Part shown: positions 38,497 through 51,642 of the stretch, one piece after another
How positions within the stretch are numbered: position 1 is the first letter of the stretch
Layout: each line of letters begins with the position of its first letter
Assembly: GCA_951812925.1 (NCBI GenBank)
Contig: OX638370.1
Location: forward strand, 104,174,897-104,238,896
Source of the DNA: Calliopum simillimum
Lineage: Eukaryota > Arthropoda > Insecta > Diptera > Lauxaniidae
DNA: 64,000 bases
Reading direction: 5' to 3'
Notes under the pieces: model-generated
Seen by the model: only the letters and a program-made list of their open reading frames with translations
Databases searched by the model: none
What the model was told of the DNA's origin: nothing
Made by a program: the position numbers and the translations under genes

Positions 38497-40054
38497 ATAC
38501 TTCAGTTCATACTAAACTTTCAATTAAAAGGACATGATTGCAGGAATTTCGTGCTAAAAAGAAGGCTAAATTGGGTTTCTTACCTATAAGATTTATTTCT
38601 TGTAATTAAAACTCTCCGAACAAAGCTTAGTTAGTCCTTTTTGTGAATTTCTATCTCATATCTAGCAAACAATATCATCCGATTACACATGCTTACAGCT
38701 CTGTTTCCAATTTGGAGATGGAAGGCTTTTTCGGGAGTGTTGCCTACACAACCTCAATGACTGTCGACGCCGATTTAGTCGCCACCACCTGAAGGAGTTG
38801 TTGTGAGTCGTCCTTGTTGCGCTGCTGCTGTTGCTGACATGCTGCTTAAAGTGTATGAAATTGAATTCAAGTGGGTTATACAGGGTGCTACACTCATGTA
38901 CACACACACATATTGTGGAGGAATGCATGCAGGAGTCAGCACTCACTCACTTCACTCTTGTTGTTGTTGTTTTAGAACTCATGGTGATGATGACGATGAT
39001 CGAGGTGGTGCTGACAACGTCATTTCTATTGCGTTTTTTTGTTTTTGTATGTTATTGTTGTTGTTGTTCTTGTTATAGTTGTTTATTAGTTTGTTTGTTT
39101 GGCTGGTTGCTTGTAATGAATAATTACAACGTTAAGGATTCTGTACGAAATCCAAAAGGATAACACAGCGCAATGAAGTTTGTTTTTGACGGTTCGTTCG
39201 TCGCTCCTTCGTTGGTTCGCTGACTGAAGTGAAACAAAGTCGGGGGTACGAAGGATTATTGCTTTTGGTAGTTGAACAAAAACAGCGGCAGCGTATGCGT
39301 TCGTTGTTGCCAGCGATCACTTTGCTGTTAATGAATTCCAAACGATGCGGTTGCATTTGTTAATTCATTGTTTGGACTGGAAATTAGAAATTCTGCAGCT
39401 GTTGGCTAAGTAGCAGTAGCAGCAGAACAGGCAGGCAGAAGGACTTTAAGGTATAATTTTTAAAAAGTTGCATTTTCAGCTTGACAGCTTTAATATGGCA
39501 TGAAGTGAAATTGTTGTTGAGGATGCATTCGATTGTTTGTGGATTTTCGGTTTCTATTAGGAAATGTGCAAGGAGTGCATACAATTTTATGGCTTCTGAA
39601 ATAAAGAGTGTCCCATAATTCACGCAAGTTTTGAGTTAAACACTAAGTTCACACATTTTGCACTAAAGTATTTCATCCAAAAAATTCAAGATTCAAATCT
39701 TCAATGTACACTGATTTACTTAATTTGACATTGAAGTATACTTTCTTGTTTTATCATTGTCAAAAAAAACCTGATTCTAGCAAATACATCAGTGTACTGT
39801 TTTTTATACAAACAAATACTTCAGGTCAGTTTAACACGTCGGAGTAGAAAAACTATAGTAAAATTTACGATATGGTAACACTTGCAAGTTGCAACGTAAT
39901 GGTACCCAAGATTGTAGTACCTTTCATGCATTTTTGCGAGAGAGAAAGAGCGTAAACAAGAAGAGGCCACAATAAAAGAGTGTACACTACAGCTACAGCC
40001 TATGCACTGAACCAAAGCTAATCAAACAAGATATGTCTGTAAAGTACTTGTTAA
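38497..40054. other. Non-coding stretch, GC-richer at 38690-39360
   Basis: Unique DNA with short opa-like runs (tgctgctgttgctg near 38822; ttgttgttgtt near 38957 and 39057). No gene is supported; frames overlap on both strands without domains. Confidence 0.3.
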
Positions 40055-40723
40055 GTATACCCTACACTTAGGGTATATTCACTTTGCCCTTCCATTTGTA
40101 ACGCAGAGAAGGAGGCATGGCAGATATAGAAAAGTATATATTCTTGATCAGCGTCACCTCCTGAGTCGATATAGCTATGTCCGTCTGTCTGGCTGGCTGG
40201 GTGTGCGTGGAAATATATTTTTTGGGAAAACTGAGCATGATAATTCAATGAAATTTGGTACCCTGCCTCCGTCGTCAAAGCTTGGGGTTGAAAATGAGTG
40301 AAATCAGTCAACGGACACGCCTACCGCCCATACAAAAAATTTATTCAAAATGCAACTTTAGGAGTATTTTTCACGAGAATGCAACCAAAATACACATAAA
40401 TACTAGGAATGGTTAGCGCAAGCTTTGAGCAAAAATTAGGCAAATTCAGACAAGAGGGCGTGGCATCTCCCATATAAGAAAAAGCTTCAAAACGCTATAC
40501 TGAAAGCGTTTTTTGAGATAATCGAACAAATTTTACTCAAGAACTAAAAACTATAAGTGCAAGCTCTCAGCAAAAACTGGGTGAAATCGGACAATCACTC
40601 AGACACTAAGAACTATAAATGCAAGCTCTGAGCAAAAACTGGGTGAACTACAAGGAAAATTTTCAAAATACTGCAGTGTAGGGTATTTAATGTTTAGCCA
40701 GGCCAAAGGTTACACCCTTACTA
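40055..40723 (-). mobile_element. Family B element, copy 4
   Basis: It starts TATACCCTACACTTAGGG and ends CACCCTTACTA. It keeps the CTGGCTGGCTGG run, the tcaccTCCTGAGTCGATATA block and one full GAGGGCGTGGCAT sub-repeat; a second is deleted. Confidence 0.7.
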
Positions 40724-41172
40724 TGTATTTTGTTTTTTTGTTTCATATTCGAGTACTGTCAAAATATTTGCACGCCACACTGAACTGAAGTACATATTTG
40801 ATAAACAAAAAGCGGTTACAAGATATAAAGTATCTTGAAACGAAATGTTTTAAAATTCTAACAAGACGTCTTGCTTAGACTCATATTTCCCACGGCCAAG
40901 AACCCAAAAGAAGTGATGTCGTCTTCATTCTTTAATAAACTTTTAGTTCAGGCTTAAGGATGAAAGAGATTCCCAAAGAAAATAGGAAACGAAAAAAAAA
41001 ACCAGATATGAAACCAAAAAAACGACATCATCACACTTTGTGTTTTATGTCCTTTGAGGGCAATCTTCTCGTGATTACAACATTTTAGAACTTGAAATCT
41101 GGGCATATTAAGCGCCAATTGCGTACTTAATGTACCACTTAACGTACACATACATGCTCGCGTGCGTGTATA
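40724..41172. other. Non-coding stretch
   Basis: AT-rich unique DNA between two mobile elements; a 92-codon minus-strand frame (40954-41232) overlaps the next element and is not called. Confidence 0.3.
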
Positions 41173-42047
41173 CCCAAGAGGAAAAATTTCTAGCGCTTCT
41201 GATCCAAGCACTTCAAAAGTGCTTGTCCACATAGAAATTTAGAAGCACTATCACAATGATTTTTTATAAGGCTGCAGTAAGAACAACGTGAGTTCGAACC
41301 CAGCCCGGGAGATTTTATGTTTACTTTTTTTTGCTTTTTTTTTTTTTAATTAAATATTTTTTATTCAACATCTTTTATTTCACTTTTCTATTTTCCTTTC
41401 TCTTATTAATTTACTTTTGTTTAACCGAATTGAAATTTATTACACAATGATTCCATATAAGGCTGCAGTAAGAACAACGTGAGTTCGAACCCAGCCCGGG
41501 TGATTTTTTTTTTTCCGTTTTTTTATTTGTTTTTGCTTCATTTTTTTTTTTTTTTATTAAAATATTTTTTATTCAACCTTTTTTATTTCACTTTTCTATT
41601 TTAATTTCTCATTTTTATTTACTTTTGCTAACTTGAATTGAAACTGATTGCACAATGATTCTATGTAATGCTGCAGGACAACCTTTGCTTAATATACAAA
41701 TTTAATACATCTTCATATCATCGGGCGTTGGTGGAGCGGTCTAAAGGGTTGGTAAATGTAAGAAAAAAATATCTAGCACGCGGAGGGTCGTGGATTCAAA
41801 TCCTGGCGAGGCCAGTTTTTTTTTTTTTTTCTTTTTTTTTAATTTTATTGAAAAAACGCTTACCGCAGCATTACAAATAAGCACTTTAAAAACTCTTTTT
41901 TGGTAAGGCTGCGGTAAGATTTTGCTCGCTTACATCCTATGACATGCAATGTTAAAAAGATAGTATTGTTCTTACGGAGCGGAAGCGCTTATTGGTGAAA
42001 AGGAAGCACTTCAGAAGGGTTTTTGAAGCACTTCTTTTCCCCTTGGG
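41173..42047 (+). mobile_element. Family E TA-flanked element, long copy with tRNA-like modules
   Basis: 875 bp between TA dinucleotides, with the same inverted ends as 32489-32910 (CCCAAGAGGAAAA and TTTTCCCCTTGGG). Internally a unit of about 190-210 bp is repeated: CACAATGATT..AAGGCTGCAGTAAGAAC stands near 41250 and 41443, and a diverged form near 41652. The first two units carry GTGAGTTCGAACCCAGCCCG, a B-box/T-arm-like block, and each is followed by poly-T. The third unit leads into a more complete tRNA-like segment (41721-41814). Confidence 0.8.
41721..41814 (+). promoter_or_regulatory. tRNA-like RNA polymerase III promoter in family E
   Basis: A perfect A box TGGTGGAGCGG (41729-41739) and a near-consensus B box GATTCAAATCC (41793-41803) are separated by about 53 bp, the wider spacing of long-variable-arm tRNAs (Ser or Leu). 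A poly-T run follows immediately (41815-41830), a natural polymerase III stop. It is a tRNA-derived SINE-type head or tRNA pseudogene captured by the element, not a working tRNA gene: the acceptor arms do not pair well. Confidence 0.65.
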
Positions 42048-42796
42048 TAGATGCATCTATTAGATGTGTGATCCGCAAGCAACCACAATAAATACTTTTC
42101 AAAGTCAAAACAGAACGCTTAACCGCGCTGTTACCAAAAACGTTGCCATTTGCAATGCCATGAGTTTTGGAATTGAAAGCTTTGCCGGAGAATGAATTCA
42201 CAAAAGTTTTATTTCATTTTTTCCATTTCAAAAAAACAAAGACTGCCAGTCAGACAAACAGACAGTGTGTCAATGAGTGTATGTGAGATGCGCTAATGTG
42301 TGTTTGCTGTGTTCGAGTGTGTGTTTGTGCATATCGACACATAAAGTGCCAAAAATCTAATTTTCACACAAAAGAAATTAATTTCATGCACCGCAGAACT
42401 TAAATTGAAAATGATTGTTTGAAAAGTTTAACGCGGCGGCACCTCTCGCTTTTATCCCGGACAGATAAATAGAATATTGGCATCCTTCGCACAAAACTTT
42501 CTAATAAAATTAAAAACAATTTACAAAGTGTAGGTGCACAAAAGTCTTCTCAGAGTTTTTCTGCAATTTTTTCCTTTTATTTTCATTTATTTCTAAATGA
42601 ATGCGCTACAATTCGTAATGATATTATTTAATTTAAAAATTCGAACAAGCTCCCTAGTACCCACTAACAATTTGAAATGTTAGTGGACAATACATACAAC
42701 TTTTTTCCCTTCAATCCAGCCAGACAGCACAACTCGTAAATCGTTTGAGCGGTAGTCGAAGCTGAATTGTCTGTAGAAGTTGTCAATTTTCTTCGT
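42048..42796. other. Non-coding stretch
   Basis: Unique DNA with a TG-rich section (42260-42330). No gene or repeat recognised. Confidence 0.3.
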
Positions 42797-43682
42797 TTTA
42801 TACCCTACACCCAGGGTATATTCACTTTGTCCTTCCGTTTGTAACGCAGAGAAGGAGGCGTGGCAGGTATGAAAAATATATATATTCTTGATCAGCGTCA
42901 CCTCCTGAGTCGATATCGCCATGTCCGTCTGTCTGGCTGGCTGGGTGTGTGTGGAAATACTGAGCAACATAATTCAATGAAATTTGGTATTCTGCCTCCG
43001 TCGTTAAAGTTAGCTCGATGGATTGAAAATGTGCGAAATCGGTCAACGGACACGCCTACCGCCCATACAAAAAATATATTCAAAATGCAATAATAAGAGC
43101 ATTATTTGCAATAACAGGAGCAAAATACACATCAATACTAGGAAAAGTAAGTATCAGCTCTGAGCAAAAACTAGGCGAATTCGGACTAGAGGGAGTGGCA
43201 CCTCCCATATAAACAAAAGTTTCAATATGTTATATGGAAAGCGTTTTTTGAGATAACCCAACCAAATTTCACTCAAACACTCGGATCTATAAATGCAAGC
43301 TATACGCAAGATCTAGATAGAGGGCGTGGCACCTCCCATATAAGCAAAAGTTTCAAAATTATATAATGAAAGTGTTTTTTTGAGATAATCCAACCAAACT
43401 TCACTCAAATACGACGAAAATTAATTGTAAACTCTGAGCTTAAAGTAGGCAAAGTAGGATTAGAGGGCGTGGCGAAAGTTTCAAAATGCTATGCTGAAAG
43501 ATTTTTTTAAGAAAGCCGAACCGAATTTTACTCAAACACTCAGAACAGTAAATGCAAGCTCTACGCAAAATCGTGGCACTTCCCATATAAGCAATTTGTT
43601 TTTATAATCTCCTAATAATATACTTGAAATACAGTGTAGGGTATTTAGTTTTTGGCCAGACAAAAGACACCACCCTTACTAG
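42797..43682 (-). mobile_element. Family B element, copy 5
   Basis: A nearly complete reverse copy, from TATACCCTACACCCAGGG to CACCCTTACTAG. Very similar to copy 2 in order of sub-repeats (GAGGGAGTGGCACC near 43190, GAGGGCGTGGCACC near 43320, a truncated unit near 43463), but with small deletions. It helps define the ends of the family. Confidence 0.75.
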
Positions 43683-43911
43683 TTTTTTTGTCACACTGAA
43701 TGCAACATGACGAAAACTCTCCTTTCTGTCACTTTTAATGAGAATTCCTGTCAATTGCAAAATTTTACAATTTGAAGAAATTACCAGGATAAGCAAATAG
43801 CCGGTTGTCATTTTATTTCAGTTTCCGCTCGTTAATTAAATTTGACTAGTACATAATAGTATTAGAGTTAGTAAAATTTACAAGTCAACTCTTTGCTTAA
43901 CTTCCTTTGTA

Positions 43912-45602
43912 AGGAAGTTTCCGAAAAATGTACCAAAACATGCCTTGTTCTGTCCCCACCTATTTTTTTTATTTTGTTATTACTTGAAGGTATAAAATAT
44001 GATGACCTTAACTTCTGAAATATTTTTAAAAAATGAACTTAAACTTTCAGGGTTGACATTTGTTTTTTTTTTAAGTTTCGCTTTAGCAATATATTTTAAA
44101 AATTTGAATAAAATTTTAGTCTCAAAATGCTTAAATAAACTTTAGATAAATCCAACATAAATTTTTAAGGTTGCCAGATGTTTGCTTTTGAAAATTCATT
44201 TCAACCCTTTCACGACTAAAGGCAAGTATGTTTGCCAGAACCCCATTTGCGTGGATGAAAGTTTTATTAACCCCCATTACTTTGATTTTGTCGTATTTTT
44301 ATTTTTAAATTTTTTCGCGCACTTAGATCTGCTCGTTAAAGGGTTAAATCTTCCTGTTTTACATTCGCTATTATAATTGCACACTAAAAAAAAATAGTTT
44401 AAATCATTAAAAATTGATCGACGCTAAAATCGTTAAAAACTCATCGGATCGAAATTTGGTTCAAACAACACGAGCATATAAAAAAAAAAAAAAATGGCAG
44501 CCCTGAAAATTTTGTGCGCAATTTCAGAAAAGTTTATCTGAGCGGTTCTTAAACCAAAAATTTCAATTTAGTCAAAAAAAGTAAGAATTACTTGATATTT
44601 TCGAAAATAACCAGGTGGCAACCCTAAAAATGTATAATGGATTTTTAAAAAGTTTATTTAAGTGTTTTAAGGCAAAATTTAAATTTTTATTTTTCAAATA
44701 AATATTTATAAATAAAAAAAAAAAAAAAAAAAAAAACCATGTGGAAGGCTACTAAACGGAGAATGATTGAATGTTTCAAAAACGACGGAGAATGACGAAA
44801 TGTTGCAAAAACAGTAAAATCACAGTGAAAATAGCAATTTTTGTTTTTTAAGTTGAAACTGGTGGATAGCTCCTGTGATTGTTTATTGTTTTACTTATAT
44901 AAAGATAAAATAATATGTTTAATAATATAAAAAAACTTGCGCGAAGAATGATGTACACTTCCGTTCTTTAAAAAATTTTACAAAATTCCAAACACTCACT
45001 GTCGAAAAACTAAAACTGACTTAGCTGAAAATGTACAGAACTTACAGTTAGAATAAGAAAAACTGAGTGTAGATAGCCTAAAATTAGGGGCCAACTCCCG
45101 TGTAAATAATAAAATAAAAAAAATTTTTTCGAAGAGTTAACACAAAAAAACAGTAGCCGAAATATATATACAATCAATGTCGTATAAGTTTTTTTTTTAG
45201 AAAATAACGTAATATGCGAAACGCGCAAATTAAGTGCACTAAGAAACGGTTAGGGACAGGATGGAGAATGACTTTTTAACACTTTATGTTATAATTTCAT
45301 AGTGAAATACTAAAAATTATTTTTGTTTTCAAAAATCTGACACCATGCAACTAATAGCTCTAAGGCCTCTTTTAATTACACATTCTTTGTAAGAATCATA
45401 ACTTTAACAACAAAAGCTTAATTTAAACCAAATTAGGTTTTGGGTCCTAAGGAGAAGTTTAGTCTGAAGAACCTCAAACACAAAGATTTTGTTCAAAAAA
45501 TTAAATTTATGGTATAGAAGCTCTTGTTAAGTATCAAATTTTAAATTTAAACATGGTTTTGAGCCCCGAGACATTGAATGTTACAATTTTGGAGACTCAC
45601 CC
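43912..45602 (-). mobile_element. Family A fold-back element, complete reverse copy
   Basis: About 1.69 kb. The left end reads ttccgaaaaatgtacc and the right end ggagactcaccc, so it is inverted relative to the copy at 34990. The GGCAACCCT blocks and the agaatgatg block are present in reverse order. A poly-A run of 27 bases stands near 44730. Confidence 0.8.
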
Positions 45603-46166
45603 GTATATATATAAAAAAAAAAAATAATTGGATTTTATAACGACATTTTGTTTTTGAAGCAAAAATACATTAAAAAACGTTTTTTCCAAATTTCACCTTT
45701 GTAGAACTTTTTATTAACCCATTATAATCCAGTTTTTTTGTTTTTTTTTTTTTGAAAAGTGGGTCAAAAAAACCCATAGAAACAGCATATAATGGGATTA
45801 GATATTCTTGAAAATTGTTCCTTACGTGATTCTATGGTGACTTTGAATTTGCAAAAAAGTTTATTAAGGGTATTTTAGCTAATGTCGTTGGTTTTAGGTT
45901 CCAATTTGTTTGTATACTTATGCCTTGATTCAAGTCGTAAAATATGATATATCGTGCGGCCCAATTTAAGCATTTTTGAGATCGTAATAAAATAAAATCC
46001 GCATCAAGCCGAGATTTTGCATAAATCGGCCATGCGTCACTACTAAATGGGCTTCAGAAAAATTTTAAAAAATCTCGGCTCTCGTTTTTGACACCCTCTT
46101 TCAGATTTTTGGGCGTAATCGTGGAAATTAAAAAAAAAAATTTGTTTTGTGCATCAGTCTACTAAG
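45603..46166. other. Non-coding stretch with a short hairpin
   Basis: At 45714-45800 a pair of inverted ends (TAACCCATTATA and TATAATGGGATTA) encloses poly-T and GGGTCAAAAAAACCC. A related structure stands at 57905-57990. These may be scraps of a small DNA transposon. Confidence 0.4.
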
Positions 46167-47465
46167 TACATATCGACGCATGATACGAAAAGTAGGATGA
46201 TTCAATTCTCCTACGAAAAGTAGGTTGTTTTATATTCTTGGAAGAAAAGTAGGACGTTTCAGAATTTTTAACAAAAAGTATGATGTTTCATATTTTTTTA
46301 TGAAAAATAGGATGTTTTCTTGGACGAAAAGTAGGACGTTTCAAACTTTTTTACGAAAAGTAGTATGTTTCATAATTTGTTACGAAAAGTAGGTTGTGTT
46401 AAACTTTTAGACGAAATATAGGATGTTTCATATTGAACGACAAAAAAAAAGGGTGAATCATATCATAAGCGCATATAAAAATTTGTTAACTTATTTTATG
46501 TATTTAAATTAACCTTAACCTTCCCTGTGAGCTTTTTTTAGTTTATGCATGACATAAAATGCTAGTTTCATCAACAAATCTGCTTAAATTTTTATTGTTT
46601 TAATACTCGAATTAAAGATACATTAGCAATGATGGCTAAAATAAAACGTGGATTAGCCTAAACAAAACTACAGATGAATATGATTAAATTCAGAATGTTT
46701 TCAAAAATGATTATCCGTAAAGTATAACCCTATTTCTATCCTTGGATACTTGTTGTGTTTATAGCAAACCGTCTAAAAGAGCCAAAAAACGCATGGCACC
46801 GCGTATCTAAAACATTATGGTTATCGTTCCTAAGTGCTAACCCTATTTCCATACCAAATTTTATAAAAATCAATGCGGTGGCTTAGCCGTGAGAGGGTTT
46901 TTTGTATTTAGGAGCGTGGTACCGCCCACTTAAAAAAAAAATATATCCTATGCACTGTTACTCTTCATAGCCTTTCCAGCAAAAAAAAAAAATCAAGTGA
47001 ATATGTTGAAATTTAGGTATAGAAAGGGACTGAACAGATATCGTTTACCTCTTTATATATAGATATGTTATGTTTTATCATCGTTCTTTCGCTTTATAAC
47101 TTATACCTGATACTAATATTTCATTTACATTAAGAAATTGATGTAACAAATAAGAAACACCCTATTTTTTGCCAAAAATACGCTGCAAGAATCAACGTCA
47201 ACTTAGTTTTCGTGCAAGGCATCGAAACGTCCTTGTTTTCGTCCAAAATGTTCAGACATCCTATTTTTCGACATAAAAACTTTAACGTCCTACTTTTATA
47301 CACAAAACTTCGAAGAAACCTAGTTTTCGTCATATATAATGAAACAACATAGTTTTCGCCCAAATAAGTTTGAAACGTCCTACTTTTCGTCCAAGAATTT
47401 TTGAAAACCTACTTTTCGCAGAAGAATTGAATCATCCTACTTTTCGTATCATGCGTCGATATGTA
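46167..47465. mobile_element. Fold-back element with tandem sub-repeats in its arms
   Basis: 1.3 kb. The outer 40 bp or so of both ends are identical in inverted orientation (ACATATCGACGCATGATACG onward). The arms, about 270 bp on the left and 330 bp on the right, are built of roughly 30-bp units around ACGAAAAGTAGGATGTTTCA. This organisation, inverted repeats made of short direct repeats, is that of the FB (fold-back) class known from Drosophila. The middle (46450-47110) has no gene but includes a block (gtggcttagccgtgagaggg) shared with 61330-61352. Confidence 0.85.
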
Positions 47466-49440
47466 GTATTGGAGTTGGAAAGTAAGAAGTGTCAAATTGT
47501 AGATATTGTTAATTGTTTTCTTGAAAGTGTTCAAAAAAATAAAATTTTCCTTTTTCGAATTTTTAGAAAAATTTTAATTTTTTTCTAAAGGATCAGTTGA
47601 AATCCAATTTGCATCTGGTAGCCCTTAATAAAACTGGCGCTAGTTCTTGCTTAAAATGATTCTGGAATATGGCGAACATAATGTTTATCTTAAATAAATA
47701 AGCATTTTTATCACTTTTCTATTCGATATTTCATTTAGTATATTTATTTTCGTTCTTATAGTTGTGAAATTCTTTAGCTGTAAAAATGTTGTAGCCAAAT
47801 TGTATAGAACGTAAGCTGTATAAGAAAAATTTTCCGATTAATAGAAACAACACTTGACAAAAAAGAAACCAGAGTAGATAGAGTAATGACAGTGATAAAC
47901 ACAAATGAAATGGCAATTCGTGTTTTCTATAGATTACTAGAGAACATTATCTACCTGAAAAAAGTGACTTTCTGTTTTCCTTTTCTTATAACTCTCCACT
48001 GAAGTTTTACTGAAATGCAGCAGATTTTTAGCTTTCAACTTCATACCAAAAACACAAAGAAGTAAAACTCTACTGTGCATAACAACATTACAGGGATTAC
48101 CTCTTATCTTGGTGCGAGAGTTATTGCCAAGAATGTCACAGGTGGCCATTTTACGAGCGTTTTTGCTCGCATTCAAATTGGACAGAAACAATTGGGTGAC
48201 CAACGACCGACCGACCAATGCGCCGTCGAAAGACAAACGAACACAAATAAGGATGGGAAGGTAATAATTCTTTTAAAAATAACGATAGCACCGACAATAA
48301 AGGATAAACCACTAAATCAGAGACACGACGATAAAAGCAGCAACAAAAAGTAAAGAGAGAAAACATAGGAGCTGTTTTATGGCTAAATCTCTGTAATTTA
48401 ATTTAAAATTTTTCACTTCATGTTGAATTCACAGTTTTGTTCCTCTGTGTGTCCGCAACATTTTTATTAAATTTCGTTAATCCTTGCATTGTTGAGAACT
48501 TTATTTCATTACATACATATGTAATATGTGTGTAGATCCAGTACCATGTAACAAATCATTTTCAATTCGCGTATTAGGTCCATTTCATTTCACAAACACA
48601 AAAACAACGTGAAGCGAATGACATAGCGCAGTTCCTGAGTTCCTTTAACGTTTTTGTGTTGGCACGTCCTCTTTTTGTCTGCACATCTGTGCGTTTCCCA
48701 CATGTATCGCGCACAACGCCAGCGAATCTTGTCCGCTCTAGTTGCGGTTATTCAGCACAATCCTTCAATTCATTCACTCCAATCGATTTTTGTTGAATGC
48801 CACAACAAATAACGCCGCTACCTCCCTCTCTTTCCAACGTAATGCTGTGCAACTTATAATTCGTCCATTGAAGGAGAGTCCGCTTCCATTTCCGCCGTGC
48901 GTCTTTTGGTACCCCGTCATGTCAGTGAGTCTCCCGGTTTGATTTCTCAGGTGGTCGGTTTCGCACATGAATTTACATCACAAATTTAATCGATGCGCGA
49001 ACGAACAATTTTCTTCGTTCCCGTTCAATAAACCATAACAGCAAAATGTTGCCATTGTAGTCGTCTCAACTCCAACCTCAACTTCAACTTTGGTTAAAAA
49101 AGAATTTGTAATCCTCCATACTTAGGGGGTATTTTTCGCATTGTCATATTGGCGTGTTTAATAATTCATGCAGGCGTGGGTGTTTCTGGTGAAAATTATT
49201 GGTGGTAAGTCAATTTAAAAGAAGTTGTAGAGTCATGTTGGTATTTTCGCTCAAGAAAGAGGCGTTGAAAAAATGAGTTGAGCACAACAAATACTTGAAG
49301 TACCTGACAGTTGCATTGTGATGCAAAAGTTAAGTAAAATATTTTGTATAAGAATTCATCCTTACTACAAAAATATTGAAAGAAAAACTATTCAAAGACA
49401 TTATATGTAGTAAAAAGGCAGCATAAGGACTGATATATGT
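47466..49440. other. Non-coding stretch
   Basis: No gene is supported. The section 47940-49100 is unique and slightly GC-richer, with overlapping short frames on both strands and no domain. It may be intronic or regulatory DNA. Confidence 0.3.
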
Positions 49441-50628
49441 GGGTGAGTCTCCAAAGAATGTAAGAATCAATGTCCCGGGGCTCAAAACCATGTTTCAATT
49501 TAAAATTTAATATTTTAACTATTTAATACAGATACTTAACCAGAGCTTCTACAAGAATTGTTTGAAAAAAAAAAAAAAAAAAAATTTTAATATTTTACTA
49601 TGAAATTCTAGCATAATGTGTTAAAATGTCATTCTCCGTCCTGTCCATTAGCTCTTCTTAGCGCACTTAATTTCCAGTTTTATTTTCTAAAAAAAAACTT
49701 ATACGAAATTGTTTGTATTTATATTTCAGCTACTGTTTTTCTGTGTTAACTCTTCGAAAAATTTTTTTTTATATAGAAATGATAACCGTAAATTTTTAAA
49801 GTATTGAGTAAATAGAGAACTGAAAGTGAAGAGAAAGACAAGATTCAGTGTATTTTCAGCTCAGACAGTTTTGGGTTTTTTGACATGAGAGTTCGTGTGT
49901 TTTTTTAAGTTTAAATATTTTGTAAAGAACGCAAGTGTGCATCATCCTCCACTTTAGTTTTTTTATATTACTAAACATATTATTTTATCTTTATATAATT
50001 TAATCAATAAACAATTACAGGCGCTATCTACCAGTTTCAACTTTTTTAAAAAAATTGCGTTTTTTCATTTTTTCAGTACTGTTTTGCAACATTTCATCAT
50101 TCTCCGTTTCATCATTCTCCATCATTTTTTTTTGCAACATTTCATCATTTATTAACCCTCCATCTGGTTTTTTTTAAGTTTTGCTTGAAAACTAAAAAAC
50201 TAAAATTTTGTCTTAAAACACTAAAATGAACTTTTAAAATTCCGACATAAGTTTTTAAGGTTGCCACCCGGTTATTTTCAAAAATCTTATATAATTATCT
50301 TATTAGCTACCAACAATGAAAATACATTGATGGTCGGAGCTTACTGTTTAGTGTTTTTTGAGTAAAACAACAATATACATATATAATTATAATTCTTACT
50401 TTTTTGACTAAATTGAAATTTTTTGGGTTCAGAAACGCTCAGATAATTTTTTTTTAAATTTCTCAAAACTTTCAATGTTGCCACCCGGTTTTTTTTATTT
50501 TTGCTTAAACCATTTTTTAAGAAAAAAAATTTTAATTTAGTCTTAAGACGCTTAAATAAACTTTTCAAAAATCCAACATAAGTTTATATTGTTACCACCT
50601 GGTTATTATAAAAATCTGATATAATTCA

Positions 50629-51245
50629 TAGGGTAAGAGAGGGAAATATGGATCATCAATTTTTTCTTTTTAAATAAAACTCAAAAAACATAATACAAAA
50701 CAATTAATTTTATGATTACATTATATGCATTTTTCATCTTTCTTTCCTTTGTAGCTTACGAATTACAAATAACGACCATCAGGCTCGTCATGAAAACTGC
50801 AGCTAGATTCCCAACCTGAAGAAGATGATAGATACATTTGGTTTTGAGGCTTTTTTCTTTGGTGGTCCATATTACCCGCAGCACGTGTTGGTGAAATAAA
50901 TGGGTTTTATCAATAACTCTTGTGGTTAATGAACTAGTTTGTGCTTATAAATTATAAATGGTATTCACTAACTTTATATCATTAATGATTTATTAAAAAA
51001 CATGATGTCTTTTTAGTGAAATAATGAAATTTACTCTCTACAAAAAATGAATCACTAAAATTTTTTTTAGAAAAAACAACTTTACAGCAACATGCGACTT
51101 AACCGAAAGCTAAAATCGCACTATTATAAGCTTTTGGTATTAGCGTAAAGTTTGAACATGAATAACGGTAAGTTCTATGTATGCAGTGGGAAATAACCGT
51201 TTGGTCCTATTACCCACGTAGTTCATATTTCCCTCCCTTATCCCA
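50629..51245. mobile_element. Nested 617-bp inverted-repeat element
   Basis: Ends TAGGGTAAGAGAGGGAAATA and, on the reverse strand at 51245, TGGGATAAGGGAGGGAAATA pair over about 22 bases with a one-base shift. It splits family A sequence (atataattc before, gaaaaaatataaatttttgg after). No coding sequence. A MITE of unknown superfamily; its target duplication is not clear. Confidence 0.65.
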
Positions 51246-51507
51246 CTAATTTTTTTTGAAAAAATATAAATTTTTGGTTTCAGAAACGCTCAGATGACCT
51301 TTTCTAAAATTTTTCAAAACTTTCGATGGTGCAACTAGTTTTTTTTTAGTTCCGCTTAAACTATTTATTAAAAAATAAAGAAAATTGATTTTATTTAATT
51401 GAACTTTTAGTCATATATTTGCAAAGATCGATTTACATATAAATCTATCAATGCATTTTTCTAACACATAATTATGACAAATCAAGGAACGGATTAAAAA
51501 CACGGCT

Positions 51508-51558
51508 ATAGTGACATAAGTATGTTTCGTCTTTCGCCACAAAGACTCATCAGACTAT
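51508..51558 (-). ncRNA. Hammerhead ribozyme, type I (left arm)
   Basis: On the minus strand: helix I ATAGT/ACTAT, core CTGATGA, helix II GTCTTT/AAAGAC with a six-base loop, core GAA, helix III ACATACTTATGT (4-5 bp), then the cleavage base C. Every conserved core position (C3 to A9, G12 to A14, the A15.1-U16.1 pair, H17) is intact. Predicted cut between plus-strand positions 51513 and 51512. Its helix III is four bases longer than that of the partner copy. Role: co-transcriptional self-cleavage of the retroelement RNA. Confidence 0.92.
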
Positions 51559-51642
51559 TTTTGTTGGAATTATAATTATATTTATTTTACTAAATTAATT
51601 ATAATTGAAAAATTGCAAGTTTGAAAACTTATTGTGTTTTTG

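Noticed and set aside
37838..38589. Frames of over 210 codons (Ala-Leu, Asn-Ala, Met-Pro dipeptides) on both strands
   Set aside because: They are produced entirely by the CCAATG microsatellite; flanking codons show no gene context.
46167..47465. A CRISPR array, from regularly spaced 20-bp repeats
   Set aside because: The host is a eukaryote, the repeats are degenerate, and they form the inverted arms of a fold-back element.
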